Positions 37,972 through 47,879 of a DNA stretch of 64,000 nucleotides are shown one piece after another; the stretch's first letter is position 1; each line of letters starts with the position of its first letter. A program made the translations under genes and the position numbers. Origin of the DNA: Anaerolineae bacterium (GTDB lineage Bacteria > Chloroflexota > Anaerolineae > Aggregatilineales > JAFGMM01); NCBI GenBank assembly GCA_027494055.1, contig JAOSJO010000001.1, positions 372,001 to 436,000 of the forward strand, given 5' to 3'. A model generated the notes under the pieces. That model saw nothing but the letters and a program-made list of their open reading frames with translations, made no database searches and was not told the origin of the DNA.

Positions 37972-38235
37972 TCAGCCGCTGGCTTCCTCTTGTCCTTCCT
38001 GTTGGGGAGTGTGGCGTCGGTGGCGATAGATGATCCGGCCACGGGTCAGGTCGTAGGGTGACAGTTCCACGCGCACGCGGTCGCCCAGCAGGATGCGGAT
38101 GTAATACTTGCGCATCTTGCCGGAGAGGTAAGCCAGTACTTCGTGCCCATTGTCCAGCCTGACCTTGAACTGCGTGCTGGGCAGCGCCTCGACAACCGTG
38201 CCTTCAACTTCGATCTTGTCTTCTTTCTTAGCCAT
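37972..38235 (-). CDS. infA: translation initiation factor IF-1
   Basis: An 87-residue S1/OB-fold protein with the IF-1 pattern [42 protein letters not shown] and [16 protein letters not shown]. It carries a 12-residue extra C-terminal tail ([12 protein letters not shown]). It blocks the ribosomal A site during initiation. A single-gene unit with its own promoter and terminator. Confidence 0.95.
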   Translation of the reverse strand: MAKKEDKIEVEGTVVEALPSTQFKVRLDNGHEVLAYLSGKMRKYYIRILLGDRVRVELSPYDLTRGRIIYRHRRHTPQQEGQEEASG

Positions 38236-38310
38236 TCACTCCCATCCAGGCAACCGGCGCTCACTTTCGGGCCGGCGCAATCACAATTGACTTTCAGTCC
38301 AGACTGGCCG

Positions 38311-38339
38311 ATTGTACTGCATCTGCGGTTTCCACGCCA
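38311..38339 (-). promoter_or_regulatory. possible infA promoter
   Basis: On the minus strand TGGCGT, a 17-nt spacer, then TACAAT, about 75 nt upstream of infA. Confidence 0.35.
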
Positions 38340-38366
38340 GCCTCGGCCTCAACGGCCTCAACGGCC

Positions 38367-39581
38367 TCAGTCCTCCGCCTCCGCTTCGATGTCGGCTTCA
38401 GCCTCGACTTCGGTCTCGGCTTCGGGTTCGGCTTCGGTCAGCTCGCCGCCTTCGAGGGTCTGGCCCGCGAGCCAGCGCTGTTGTTCGTCCTCAGAGACTT
38501 CTTTGAGGCTCAGGCCAAGCCGCTGCCGGTGGCTCTCGATGCTGATGATGCGCATCAGCAGGCGCTGGCCCTCGAAGACCACTTCCGCCGGGTCCGCCGG
38601 TGGCGGGTCTGAGATCTGGCTGGTATGCAGCAGGGCCTCGATGCCCGGCTCCAGGCTGATGAACGCGCCGAACTGCGTCACGCGCGAGACTTCGCCCTCG
38701 ACAAGCTGGCCCACGTGGTACATATCATCGACCAACAGCCAGGGGTTGGGCTGGAGGCGCTTGAGGCTCAGGCCGATGCGCTTGCCTTCCTGGTCCAGGC
38801 GGAGCACGAACACCTCAACCTTGTCGCCAACGTTGAGCACCTCGCTGGGATGCCGCACGCGGTGCCAGGCCAGTTCGGAGATGTGGATCAGCCCGTCCGC
38901 GCCGCCGAGGTCGACGAACGCGCCGAAGTCGCGCAGGCCGCTCACCACGCCCTTGCGTACCTCGCCCTCGGTCAACTGCTCAAGCAGGACCTCCTTGCGC
39001 TGGTCGCGGCGCTCGCGCTGCGCCTCGCGCTGTGACAGGACGAGCCGGCGGCGGCGACGGTTGACCTCGATCACCTTGACGCTGAGGTTCTGGCCGATCA
39101 TGCTCGTCAGGTGCGCCTTGCGCTCCGACTCGTTCAGGCCGCGCGGCAGGTCCACGACGTGGGAGGCCGGCACGAACCCGCGCAGTTCTCCGAAGGGCAC
39201 AATCAGGCCGCCCCGGTTGGCGTCGGCGATGGTCCCCTGCCAGACCTCTTCGCTGTCCAGCAGTTCTTCGGCCCGGGTCCAGTCTTCGCTCTGCCGCGCC
39301 TGCGAGACCGAGACGATGAGGTTGCCGTCGTGGTCTTCTGGGTGCACGACCATGACTTGAATCTCCTCGCCGACGTTGAATTCGACGCCAGCGCCGAGTT
39401 TGTCGAGGTCATAGCGCGGCACGACCCCATCGCGTTTGAGGCCAACATCGACGATTATGCCGTAATCGTCGACAGTGAGGACGACACCGGTGAGGATGTC
39501 GCCGCGTTCGGGCTGCTCGAAATCGAACCACTCTTCGAGCAGGGTAGAGAAATCGGCCTCGCCTACGGTTGAAGCATCCAT
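38367..39581 (-). CDS. rpsA: S1 RNA-binding domain protein (ribosomal protein S1 homologue)
   Basis: A 404-residue protein with four S1 domains (starting near GDILTGVVLTVDDYGIIVD, VWQGTIADANRGGLIV, EVRKGVVSGLRDFGAFVD and LVEGEVSRVTQFGAFIS), followed by an acidic repeat tail (EAEPEAETEVEAEAD). Low-GC Gram-positive and Chloroflexota S1 proteins have this four-domain form. I start at ATG 39581 (MDASTVGE); the track uses an upstream TTG. Transcription comes through a leader with a consensus promoter and a terminator hairpin. Confidence 0.9.
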   Translation of the reverse strand: MDASTVGEADFSTLLEEWFDFEQPERGDILTGVVLTVDDYGIIVDVGLKRDGVVPRYDLDKLGAGVEFNVGEEIQVMVVHPEDHDGNLIVSVSQARQSEDWTRAEELLDSEEVWQGTIADANRGGLIVPFGELRGFVPASHVVDLPRGLNESERKAHLTSMIGQNLSVKVIEVNRRRRRLVLSQREAQRERRDQRKEVLLEQLTEGEVRKGVVSGLRDFGAFVDLGGADGLIHISELAWHRVRHPSEVLNVGDKVEVFVLRLDQEGKRIGLSLKRLQPNPWLLVDDMYHVGQLVEGEVSRVTQFGAFISLEPGIEALLHTSQISDPPPADPAEVVFEGQRLLMRIISIESHRQRLGLSLKEVSEDEQQRWLAGQTLEGGELTEAEPEAETEVEAEADIEAEAED

Positions 39582-39624
39582 GAGCTTTATGCCCCCTGAG
39601 GATAAGATTTTTGGGTGGTTCAAA

Positions 39625-39840
39625 CAAAAACCCGGCGTCCCCCCAGGTTGGCAGATGGACTGGTTGAGGGGCGCCGAGCTGTTGAACCTGTGGCTTTCGA
39701 GGAAACCTGCCTACAGCGCACTTCTGGCGAAGCGCACGCAGCCGATCTGATATTCGGTCTGTTAACGCAATGCTAAAGAACCGGTTTAGGGTCTGATAGC
39801 GGGCAAGTGCGGCGATCTCCGGTTTCCCCCGTGAAAAACT
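39625..39840 (-). ncRNA. putative structured leader or small RNA upstream of rpsA
   Basis: A consensus promoter (39847-39875) points into about 215 nt without an ORF. The segment ends with a hairpin (minus strand CGGCGCCCC...GGGGACGCCG) followed by GGGTTTTTG at about 39625, 45 nt before rpsA. This is either a free small RNA or an attenuator-type leader. I do not recognise it as 6S, SRP, tmRNA, RNase P or a known riboswitch. Confidence 0.45.
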
Positions 39841-39846
39841 GAACAT

Positions 39847-39875
39847 ATTATAGAGGTTGATAATTTGGCTGTCAA
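39847..39875 (-). promoter_or_regulatory. consensus promoter of the rpsA leader / small RNA
   Basis: On the minus strand TTGACA, a 17-nt spacer and TATAAT, all consensus. Confidence 0.8.
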
Positions 39876-39918
39876 ACGATATGAGGGTGACTTTCCTCAC
39901 CGTTGCGGGTGACAATCT

Positions 39919-41056
39919 TCACTCAGCGCCGCTGAGCCAGTCGAGCACGCGGTTGAGCAGCCCCTTGTCTTCGGCTTTCTGGGGCGTCACCTTGCGGCCC
40001 AACGTCTGCCCCAGCTCCTCGAAGATGCGACGTTGCGCTTCGGTGAGGTTTGTGGGGATGGCGACTTCGATCACGACGATCTGGTCGCCGCGCCCGGAGC
40101 TGCTCCCGTCGCGGCGCAGGCGCGGCACGCCCAGGCCGCGCATCCGCAACACCTTGCCGGATTGCGTCCCCGCCGGGATGATCAACTCCTGCTCGCCTTC
40201 CACTGTCGGCACCTGGATTCTGTCGCCCAGCGCCGCCTGCGCGACGTTGATAGGCAGTTCGAGCACGATGTCGTGGTTGCGGCGGCGGAAGTAGGGGTGC
40301 GGGCGCACCTTGACGTTGACGTACAGGTCGCCGCCGCGCACGCCGGGGTCGCCCGGCTCGCCCTCGCCGGCCAGCAGCACCTGCATCCCGTCGTCGATGC
40401 CGGGCGGGATGTTGACTTTCAGCCGCCGCGTGACGCGCGCCCGCCCGCTGCCCATGCAGTGGCGGCACGGCGTATCCACCACTTCGCCCCGCCCCTGGCA
40501 GCGCGGGCACGTGTTGGTGTAGATCATGGAGCCGAGCAGCGTCTGGCGGACCTGCTGCACCTCACCGGCGCCGTTGCATTCCGGGCAGCGTCGGGGGAGG
40601 TGCCCGGTTCCCGCGCCGCTGCCGCTGCACACCGGGCAGACCTCCTGGCGGGTGACTTCGATCTCCTTTTCGACGCCGAACACGGCTTCTTCGAAGTCGA
40701 TGGTGAGGCTGTGCTGGATGTCGCGACCGCGCCGCCGCCGGGTGCGCCCCCTGGTGGTGCGGAAGCCGCCGAAGAAGTCGGCGAAGATGTCCTCGATGTC
40801 CGGGAACCCGCCGGCGAACCCAAACGAGTCGTCGATGCCAGAGTGGCCGAACCGGTCGTAGCGCGCGCGCTGCTGGTCGTCGTTGAGCACGCTGTACGCC
40901 TCGTTGATTTCCCTTGAAGCGTACTTCGGCGTCCGGTTCCTTGCTGACGTCCGGGTGATACTTGCGCGCCAACTGACGGAAGGCTTTCTTGATCTCTTCC
41001 TTCGTCGCGCCGCGCGGGACGCCCAGAGTTTCATAGTAGTCGCGTTTGGTCGCCAT
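39919..41056 (-). CDS. dnaJ: chaperone DnaJ, with one frameshift
   Basis: The J domain begins [19 protein letters not shown] and includes the HPD tripeptide (YHPDVSK). A Gly/Phe-rich stretch and four CxxCxGxG zinc-finger repeats ([32 protein letters not shown]) follow, then the C-terminal substrate domains. One extra G at 40911-40913 shifts the frame in the J domain (RFK then EINEAYSVL). Repaired length is about 378 residues. It is co-chaperone of the dnaK encoded just upstream. Confidence 0.93.
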
Positions 41057-41188
41057 TCAACACAAAACCCCGCGATGCTCGCCAGGGCGTTCTCTTCGGA
41101 CGGTTTGTCGTCGCCGCCGAGACGCGGAACGCACAGCGTGTGCGCGCTCCGGGTCTCGGCGGCCCATTTGCCCGGCTTATGCGCGGCC

Positions 41189-43090
41189 TCAGGCTTCGGT
41201 GTACTCGCCCTCGACCACGTCGTCGCCGTCTGCCTGGCCGTCGCCGCCGCCAGGGCTGTCGGCACCGCCGCCGGGCGCGGCCTGGGGCGCTTCGTACATC
41301 GACGCGCCCAGGGCCTGGAGGTGCTGTTGCAGGCTTTCGGTCGCGCGTCGCATGGCGTCGATGTCTTTGCCTTCCAGCGCGCGGCGCACCGCCTCGACTC
41401 GCTCTTCGGCGGTCTGCTTCATGTTGTCGGGGATGCGCTCGCCATACTCGCGCAGGAACTTCTCGGTGGTGTAGACCGCGCTATCGGCGGTATTGCGCAC
41501 TTCGATCTCCTGCCGCCGGCGCTCGTCCTCGGCGCGGTGCTGCTCCGCCTCTTTGACCATGCGGTCAACTTCGTTGTCTGCGAGGCCGCTTGAGGCCGTG
41601 ATCGTGATGTGCTGCTCGCGGTTCGTGGCCTTGTCGCGCGCCGTCACGTTGAGGATGCCGTCGGCGTCGATGTCGAACGTCACTTCGATCTGCGGGATGC
41701 CGCGCGGCGCGGGCGGGATGCCGTCCAGGATGAACTTGCCGAGCGACTTGTTGTCGGCGGCCATGGGGCGCTCGCCCTGGACCACGTGAATCTCGACCTG
41801 CGTCTGGCCGTCGGTGGCGGTGGAATAGACCTGGCTCTTGGTGACCGGGATGGTGGTGTTGCGCTCGATGAGGGGGGAGGCCACGCCGCCCAGCGTCTCG
41901 ACGCCCAGGGTGAGCGGCGTCACGTCGAGGAGCAGGATGTCCTTCACCTCGCCGCCGAGCACGCCCGCCTGAATGGCCGCGCCGATGCCCACCACTTCGT
42001 CGGGGTTGACGGTCTTGTTTGGCTCTTTGCCGAAGAACTTGCGCACCGCCTCCTGCACCGCCGGCATCCGCGTCATGCCGCCGACCAGCACCACCTGGTC
42101 AATCTCGTGCGGCTGCAGGCCGGCGTCCTTGAGCGCCTGGCGGCACGGCGCGATGGAGCGCTCGACCAGGTCTTCGGTGAGCTGTTCGAGCTTGGCGCGC
42201 GAGAGCGTCATGTTCAGGTGCTTCGGGCCAGAGGCGTCGGCAGTGATGAAGGGGAGGTTGGCCTCCGTCTGCGTGGTGGACGACAACTCGATCTTGGCCT
42301 TCTCGGCGGCTTCCTTGAGCCGCTGGAGCGCCTGCCGGTCGCCGCGCAGGTCGATGCCCTGTTCCTTCTTAAACTCGTCGGCGATCCAGTCGATAATGCG
42401 CTGGTCGAAGTCGTCGCCGCCCAGGAAGGTGTCGCCGTTGGTCGAACGGACCTCGAACACGCCGTCGCCCACGTCGAGGATGGAAATATCGAACGTGCCG
42501 CCGCCCAGGTCGTAGACTGCGATGGTCTCGTCGTTGCGCTTGTCCAGGCCGTAGGCCAGCGAGGAGGCGGTCGGCTCGTTGATGATGCGCAGCACTTCCA
42601 GGCCGGCGATCTTGCCCGCGTCCTTGGTGGCCTGGCGCTGGCTGTCGTTGAAGTAGGCCGGTACCGTAATCACCGCCTGCGTCACCGTCGCGCCCAGGTA
42701 GGCCTCGGCGTCGGTCTTGATCTTCTGCAGGATCATCGCCGAGACTTCGGGCGGCGAGTACTCGCGCCCGCCCATGTGGACGCGCACGTCGCCGTTCGGC
42801 GCGGCGCTGACCTTGTATGGCACGAGCTTGACCGCGCGCTGCACTTCGGGGTCATCGAACTTGCGCCCCATGAAGCGCTTGATCGAGAAGATCGTGTTCT
42901 CCGGGTTCACGACCGCCTGGCGGCGGGCGACCTGCCCGACAAGCCGTTCCTCGGTCTTGGGGTTGATGGCAACCACTGACGGGAACAGGCGCGCGCCCTC
43001 CGCAGAGGGGACGACGACAGGCTCGCCGCCTTCCATGACCGCGCAGACTGAGTTTGTGGTGCCCAGGTCGATACCGATGATTTTGCCCAT
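41189..43090 (-). CDS. dnaK: chaperone DnaK (Hsp70)
   Basis: An intact 633-residue Hsp70: [14 protein letters not shown], the [12 protein letters not shown] phosphate loop, [13 protein letters not shown], and the substrate domain [17 protein letters not shown]. The C-terminal lid ends in a Gly/Asp-rich tail (VVEGEYTEA). Middle gene of hrcA-grpE-dnaK-dnaJ. Confidence 0.97.
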   Translation of the reverse strand: MGKIIGIDLGTTNSVCAVMEGGEPVVVPSAEGARLFPSVVAINPKTEERLVGQVARRQAVVNPENTIFSIKRFMGRKFDDPEVQRAVKLVPYKVSAAPNGDVRVHMGGREYSPPEVSAMILQKIKTDAEAYLGATVTQAVITVPAYFNDSQRQATKDAGKIAGLEVLRIINEPTASSLAYGLDKRNDETIAVYDLGGGTFDISILDVGDGVFEVRSTNGDTFLGGDDFDQRIIDWIADEFKKEQGIDLRGDRQALQRLKEAAEKAKIELSSTTQTEANLPFITADASGPKHLNMTLSRAKLEQLTEDLVERSIAPCRQALKDAGLQPHEIDQVVLVGGMTRMPAVQEAVRKFFGKEPNKTVNPDEVVGIGAAIQAGVLGGEVKDILLLDVTPLTLGVETLGGVASPLIERNTTIPVTKSQVYSTATDGQTQVEIHVVQGERPMAADNKSLGKFILDGIPPAPRGIPQIEVTFDIDADGILNVTARDKATNREQHITITASSGLADNEVDRMVKEAEQHRAEDERRRQEIEVRNTADSAVYTTEKFLREYGERIPDNMKQTAEERVEAVRRALEGKDIDAMRRATESLQQHLQALGASMYEAPQAAPGGGADSPGGGDGQADGDDVVEGEYTEA

Positions 43091-43124
43091 GATAATCTCC
43101 TATGCCGTAAGTGGTTGTCCGGGG

Positions 43125-43739
43125 CTAGCGCGCCACACGGACCATGGCCGGCCGCAGGACGCGGTCGCCGTGGCGATAGCCTTTTTGCAGCACGTCGATA
43201 ACGTGATCGGCCTCGTATGCGTCGTCCTCGTCCTGGCTGATGGCCTCGTGAAAGGCCGGGTCGAAGGGCTGGCCCAGCGCCTCAATTTCGACAATCCCTT
43301 CCGCTTCGAGGATGCTCTGCAACTTGCGATAGATCAGCATGATGCCGTTGGCCCACTCGGTTTCGCGCGCGTCTTCAGGGATGTTGTCTGCCGCGCGCTC
43401 GAAATCGTCCAGTACCGGGAAAAGGCGGCCCGCCATCTCCAGCTTGGCGTTCAGGTACATCTCGGCGCGTTCGCGCTCGACGCGCTTGCGGTAGTTCGCC
43501 AGCTCGGCGCGCTCGCGCTGCCACCCGTCGAGATACTCCGCTGCCTTCGCCTCGGCTTCGGCCAACTGCGCTTCCAGCGCCTCCAGCGACGGCGTCGCTT
43601 CCGCAGCCGGCGCTTCGACGTCCGCGCCCGCTTCGGTGGCCGCTTCCGCGTCCGTACCTGCGTCCGCCGCTGTGGCGGCTTCCTCAGACGTTTCGCCCTC
43701 TGAGACCAGTTCTTCGGTGATGTCTTGTTCTTTGCTCAA
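43125..43739 (-). CDS. grpE: nucleotide exchange factor GrpE
   Basis: A 204-residue protein with an Ala/Glu-rich N-terminal tail of about 50 residues, a long coiled-coil helix (ALEAQLAEAEAKAAEYLDGW...RERAELANYRKRVERER) and the C-terminal beta domain (YRHGDRVLRPAMVRVA). It releases ADP from DnaK. It ends 35 nt before dnaK. Confidence 0.95.
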   Translation of the reverse strand: MSKEQDITEELVSEGETSEEAATAADAGTDAEAATEAGADVEAPAAEATPSLEALEAQLAEAEAKAAEYLDGWQRERAELANYRKRVERERAEMYLNAKLEMAGRLFPVLDDFERAADNIPEDARETEWANGIMLIYRKLQSILEAEGIVEIEALGQPFDPAFHEAISQDEDDAYEADHVIDVLQKGYRHGDRVLRPAMVRVAR

Positions 43740-43855
43740 GCTTCAAACCCCTGTCGTCTTTCTCTGATGCAATCCACGTGCCAGTAGGCGGCAGGCACCA
43801 TGAACGACATATACCGGCCTAGTCTATCAGGGCAACAATAGAATTTCGTTAGCGT

Positions 43856-44937
43856 TTATTCATTTCGCGGGCCAGTCTCGCTGTTGACTTCGCCGTACAC
43901 GTCGAGGAGCAGGTCGCTCATCAAGCCGGCGACGTAACGCACCGTCGAGACGGCCCGGCCATAGCGCATCCGCACCGGCCCCAGCACGCCGAGCGCGCCG
44001 GTCGCCTGGTCGGAGACGCCATAGCGCGAGAGCACCATGCTGCAATGGCTCAGTTCTTCCCAGCGCCCCTCGCCAGCGATGACCACGCGCACCCCGCCGA
44101 TGTTGGGTCCCAGCGCCTCGCTGAGGATGCCGTCGAGGAACGTGTGCTCCTCCAGCAGGCGCACGGCCTGGAGCGCGCCGACGCTTTCCTCTTTGAAGGC
44201 CGCCAGCATCTCGGTCAGCCCGTGGTAGTAGACGTGGCGCGTGGGAAGGTGGTCGGCGCGCGCAATGACATCGGCGGCGACCTCAGCGACCTCGCGCTCA
44301 AGCAGGGGGAGCTGCGCTGCTTTGGTGTGGATTTCATGCGCGGTGAGGCCGGTGGCCACGTCGTTGATGCGCTCCGCCGCCTGGCTGAGCGCTTCCTGCG
44401 GTACCGGCTCGGCGAGCGTAAGCATCTCCTGGCGGACGTCGCCGCCGCGCAGCACAAGCACCATCAGCACGAGCCGTCCCTGCGTATGGATCAGTTCCAG
44501 ATGTTGGAGGCGGTTGGTCCCGGCGTGCGGCGGCGTCACCAACGATGCGCCCTGCACGGTGCGGGCGAGCACCGACGCAGCAAGCCGCAGCCACTGCTCC
44601 ACATCGTGGCGCGCCTGGTGGAACTGGTGGCGGATCATGCGGCGCTCGTCGAGAGGGAGTTCGCTGTCGCTGCTGAGGTGCTGCACGAAGTAGCGGTAGC
44701 CCGCTTCGGTGGGCACGCGCCCGGCGGAGGTGTGCGGCGCATAAATGAGGCCCAGCGCCTCGGCCGCGCCATCTCGTTGCGCACCGTGGCCGAGCTGACG
44801 TTCATGCTGTAGTCATCGACCAACTGCTTGGAACTCACCGGCGCGGCAGAACTGATAAACTCCCGCACGATCAGGCCAAGGATGTGCTCCTGGCGTGCGG
44901 TCAGTTCAACTGACAGGGGGTTGGTCGCGTCTGACAT
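43856..44937 (-). CDS. hrcA: heat-inducible repressor HrcA, with one frameshift
   Basis: The N-terminal winged helix LTARQEHILGLIVREFISSA...SSATVRNEM is in one frame and the remainder (EALGLIYAPHTSAGRVPTEAGYRYFV onward) in another, owing to a lost G near 44765. The repaired protein is about 360 residues. HrcA binds the CIRCE element, found 25 nt upstream of its own start, and controls the whole chaperone operon. Confidence 0.92.
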
Positions 44938-44961
44938 TCCGCTGCTTTGCCCACGCCAGAT

Positions 44962-44988
44962 TTAGCACTCTAAGCGTTAAAGTGCTAA
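44962..44988 (-). promoter_or_regulatory. CIRCE operator
   Basis: TTAGCACTC-N9-AAGTGCTAA, one mismatch from the consensus TTAGCACTC-N9-GAGTGCTAA. It lies between the promoter and hrcA. Confidence 0.95.
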
Positions 44989-45003
44989 CGTGTGGCATTT
45001 ACG

Positions 45004-45032
45004 ATACTAACATGCCCGCGTGTCGCCGTCAA
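45004..45032 (-). promoter_or_regulatory. promoter of the hrcA-grpE-dnaK-dnaJ operon
   Basis: On the minus strand TTGACG, a 17-nt spacer, TAGTAT; CIRCE begins about 15 nt downstream. Confidence 0.6.
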
Positions 45033-45091
45033 GACGCTTCCACTCCGATTTGCGGCGCGGGGGATAAGTAGCTCACATATCGTGGTCGATG

Positions 45092-45125
45092 ATGAACAAC
45101 CGCCGAATAGCGCGAATAACGCGAT
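45092..45125. repeat. fragment of the AACCGCGAATAACGCGA-type repeat
   Basis: AACAACCGCCGAATAGCGCG followed by AATAACGCGATTTGG resembles the ends of the MITE-like element at 32212. It is a short decayed copy in the gap between hrcA and the tRNA. Confidence 0.45.
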
Positions 45126-45199
45126 TTGGAGCGGCGGGAGAGGGGGGAGGCGAAATCAACCCGCGCGTGAACCCGGCCTGGGGTGGCCTGAATTCGGCC

Positions 45200-45228
45200 T
45201 TGTCAAGCGCCCGCCAAGTGCGTATAAT
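45200..45228 (+). promoter_or_regulatory. tRNA-Val promoter
   Basis: TTGTCA, a 17-nt spacer and TATAAT, 11 nt upstream of the mature tRNA 5' end. Confidence 0.75.
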
Positions 45229-45239
45229 CTGGCGTGCGT

Positions 45240-45316
45240 GGGTCGTTAGCTCAGTTGGCTAGAGCGCCACGTTGACATCGTGGAGGTCACAAGTTCAAGT
45301 CTTGTACGACCCACCA
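45240..45316 (+). tRNA. tRNA-Val (anticodon GAC)
   Basis: Acceptor stem GGGTCGT/ACGACCC, D-arm with AGCTCAGTTGGCTAGAGC, anticodon stem CCACG/CGTGG around loop TTGACAT (anticodon GAC), T-arm with GTTCAAGTC, and encoded CCA. All arms pair. Confidence 0.97.
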
Positions 45317-45319
45317 GCG

Positions 45320-45352
45320 CCGGCCATCCGTAAGGGTGGCCGGTTTCGTTTC
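45320..45352 (+). terminator. intrinsic terminator after tRNA-Val
   Basis: CCGGCCATCC-GTAA-GGGTGGCCGG (one G-T pair) followed by TTTCGTTTCC. Confidence 0.8.
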
Positions 45353-45363
45353 CGCCAGCGTCG

Positions 45364-46386
45364 CTAGTGCGCGCGCTTCAGCAGCCAGCCCGCCAGCGTT
45401 TCGAGCGCGTGACCGGGATCAGGGGCAGGCTGCGCGGCGTGCAGCGCATCGAGCGCGACGCGGTGCGCGACCTGCTCCTGCTTTTCGGCATAGGCCTTCG
45501 CGCCGGTCGCCTCGATGAGGGCCGCCGCCCGTGCCACGTCCTCCGGCGTGAAGGCGTCCGGCTGGCGGTAGAGCGCGCGCAGGTCCGCGCAGCGCTCCAG
45601 TGCGTAGATCACGGGCAGCGTCTTCTTCCGCGTGGCGATGTCGGTCTGGGTCGATTTGCCGGTGGCGGCCTGCTCGCCCCAGATGCCCAGGATGTCGTCC
45701 CTGATCTGGAACGCCAGCCCCAGGTTGCGGCCAAACGCCGCGAAGTGCGCCTGACGGTCCGCGTCCGCGCCGGCCACCAGCGCGCCAAGCTGCGCGCTCG
45801 CCGCGATCAACGCCGCCGACTTGCCGCCGATCATGCGCAGGTACGCCTCCAGCGACACGCTGGCCTGGTGCTCGAAAGCCATGTCCAGGTGCTGGCCTTG
45901 GGTGAGCGCCAGGCAGGTGTCGGTGAACAGACGCCAGGCGTCGAGCGCGCGCACGGGCGGCGCGCCCCGGTCCACCAGGTCCCACAGCGCGGCGTAGGCG
46001 AGCGTGTACATCGCGTCGCCGGCGTTGATGGCGTTCGCCCGCCCCCCAGATCGCCCACACGGTGGGCCGGCCCCGGCGGGTGGGGCTTTCGTCCTGGATG
46101 TCGTCGTGGATCAGCGAGAAGTTGTGCAACAGCTCGACCGCCGCCGCCGCCGGCAGCGCCGCCTCCATGTCGCCGCCGGCGGCCTCGGCGCAGAGCAGCA
46201 GCAGGCCGGGCCGCACGCGCTTGCCGCTTGCGCCGTCGCAGGGCCGGCCGCGTTCGTCAACCCAGCCCAGGTGGTAGCGCAGCATCAGGCTGTAATCGTC
46301 CGGCTCAGCGGGCAGCGCCCCCACCACGCGCCGCATCTCGGCCTCAAGCGGGGAAGGTAGCGCGTCATGAAAGCGTCCAGGCTCAT
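45364..46386 (-). CDS. crtE: polyprenyl (geranylgeranyl-type) diphosphate synthase, with two frameshifts
   Basis: Begins [13 protein letters not shown] lost base near 46350 and an extra one in the C run at 46042-46047 spread the protein over three frames, but total length stays in register (about 340 residues). The first Asp-rich motif is [13 protein letters not shown] and the second is [23 protein letters not shown] binds diphosphate. It makes C15-C20 prenyl diphosphates for carotenoids and quinones. Its ATG overlaps the fni stop by 4 nt. Chain length is not certain from sequence. Confidence 0.88.
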
Positions 46387-47426
46387 GTGTCCTTCACCAA
46401 TGGCGTTTCCTGTAGCGCAGAGATGTCGCCCGCGCCGACGGCGAACATGGCGATCCGCACCTGGGCGCTCAGCTCGCGGATCACCTCGCCCACCTGCTCC
46501 GTAGAGACGGCGGCGGCCTTGAGGAACGGGCCGGCCAGCCCGCACAGGCGCGCGCCGAGCGCGATGCACTTGGCGACGTCGATGCCGTCGCGCAGGCCGC
46601 CGCTGGCGAAGATCGGCAGGTTCGGCGCGCCCTGGCGGCAGAGGATGATGCTCTCGGCGGTGGGGATGCCCCAATCGGCAAAGCTGCGCGCCACGCGCGC
46701 GTGAAAGGCGGTCGGCGCGCGGTGGTACTCGACCTCGCTCCACGACGTGCCGCCTGACCCGGCCACGTCCAGCGCGCTGACGCCCGCCTCGGCCAGCCGG
46801 CGCGCTGCCTGGTCGGAGAACCCCCAGCCGACCTCTTTCGCGATTACCGGGACCGGCAACGCCCGGCACACCGCCTCGACCTTCTTCAGCAGGCCGGCGA
46901 AGTTGCCGTCGCCCTCCGGCTGCACCGCCTCTTGCAGCGCGTTGAAGTGCAAAATGAGCGCGTCGGCCTCGATCATCTCAACCGCGCGCCGGCACTGGTC
47001 CACGCCGTAGCCGTAGTTCAACTGCACCGCGCCCAGGTTGGCGAAGAGCAGGACGTTGGGCGCGCGGTCGCGCACCTGGTACGTCGCGGCGAGGGTCGGG
47101 TTCTCGATGGCGGCGCGCTGGCTGCCGACGCCCATCGCGATGCGCGTCGCCTGCGCCGCCTCGGCGAGGCGCTGGTTGATGCGCTGCGCCTCCCCCGTCC
47201 CGCCGGTCATCGAGGAAATCAGCAGCGGCGCGGCGAGCGTCTTCCCGAAGACGGCGACCGACGTATCGACCGTGGCAAGGTCCAGCTCCGGGACCGCCTG
47301 GTGCATGAAGCGGTAGCGCTCAAGGCCGGTGGTGAGCCGGGGGAACTGGACCTCCTCTTCCAGGTTGATGCGAATGTGGTCCGCTTTCCGGCTCTCGGTC
47401 AGACCGGCGTCCGTAACTTTTCCCAT
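46383..47426 (-). CDS. fni: isopentenyl-diphosphate delta-isomerase, type II (FMN-dependent)
   Basis: An intact protein of 347 residues with the Fni pattern [72 protein letters not shown] and VAGSGGTSW. It interconverts IPP and DMAPP using reduced FMN. The start at 47426 (MGKVTDAG) is supported by family N-termini; the track's longer version is not. It forms a two-gene operon with crtE. Confidence 0.94.
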   Translation of the reverse strand: MGKVTDAGLTESRKADHIRINLEEEVQFPRLTTGLERYRFMHQAVPELDLATVDTSVAVFGKTLAAPLLISSMTGGTGEAQRINQRLAEAAQATRIAMGVGSQRAAIENPTLAATYQVRDRAPNVLLFANLGAVQLNYGYGVDQCRRAVEMIEADALILHFNALQEAVQPEGDGNFAGLLKKVEAVCRALPVPVIAKEVGWGFSDQAARRLAEAGVSALDVAGSGGTSWSEVEYHRAPTAFHARVARSFADWGIPTAESIILCRQGAPNLPIFASGGLRDGIDVAKCIALGARLCGLAGPFLKAAAVSTEQVGEVIRELSAQVRIAMFAVGAGDISALQETPLVKDT

Positions 47427-47491
47427 AAGGCGGTGTTCCTCTGTTTTGAGTGGGCGTATCCTACCCACGCGGAGGGGCATGTCAAGGAGCT

Positions 47492-47519
47492 TTGGCGTCT
47501 TCTCACTTCTGGGTATAAT
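47492..47519 (+). promoter_or_regulatory. acpP promoter
   Basis: TTGGCG, a 16-nt spacer and TATAAT, 44 nt before the start codon. Confidence 0.6.
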
Positions 47520-47562
47520 CACGCCACATGAACTGATTACACCGCTACTCGGAGGGTACTAG

Positions 47563-47823
47563 ATGGGGACACCAACCAAAGAGGAGATCCAGAGCAAGAT
47601 CACGGACATCGTCGTCGAGCTGCTCGGCGTCGATGCAGATAAAGTCACGCCAGACGCGCGCTTCCGCGAGGACCTCGAAGCCGACTCGCTCGACCTGGTT
47701 GAGCTGATTATGGCGTTCGAGGACGAGTTTGGCGGGGAAATCTCGGACGAAGAGGCCCAGAAGATCACCACCGTGGGTGAGGCCGTCGAGTACATTCAGC
47801 AGCGCGCAACCGAGACAGAATAG
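47563..47823 (+). CDS. acpP: acyl carrier protein
   Basis: An 86-residue acidic four-helix protein with the phosphopantetheine site [13 protein letters not shown] (Ser in DSL). It follows a GGAGGG site. The fatty-acid synthesis genes that often accompany it are not in the window. Confidence 0.95.
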   Translation: MGTPTKEEIQSKITDIVVELLGVDADKVTPDARFREDLEADSLDLVELIMAFEDEFGGEISDEEAQKITTVGEAVEYIQQRATETE

Positions 47824-47879
47824 GACGCGGGCGGCCCCCGTCGTTGCGCGGGGGGCGCGGTCGCAGCGGCCAGGCTCCG

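Noticed and set aside
39475-39750. 91-residue plus-strand ORF upstream of dnaJ
   Set aside because: It overlaps the rpsA start on the other strand and the hairpin region, with no ribosome site or family features.
41609-42979. 456-residue plus-strand ORF opposite dnaK
   Set aside because: Antisense shadow of dnaK with no recognisable domain.
45367-46704. 445-residue plus-strand ORF opposite crtE and fni
   Set aside because: Antisense shadow crossing two real genes; no family pattern.
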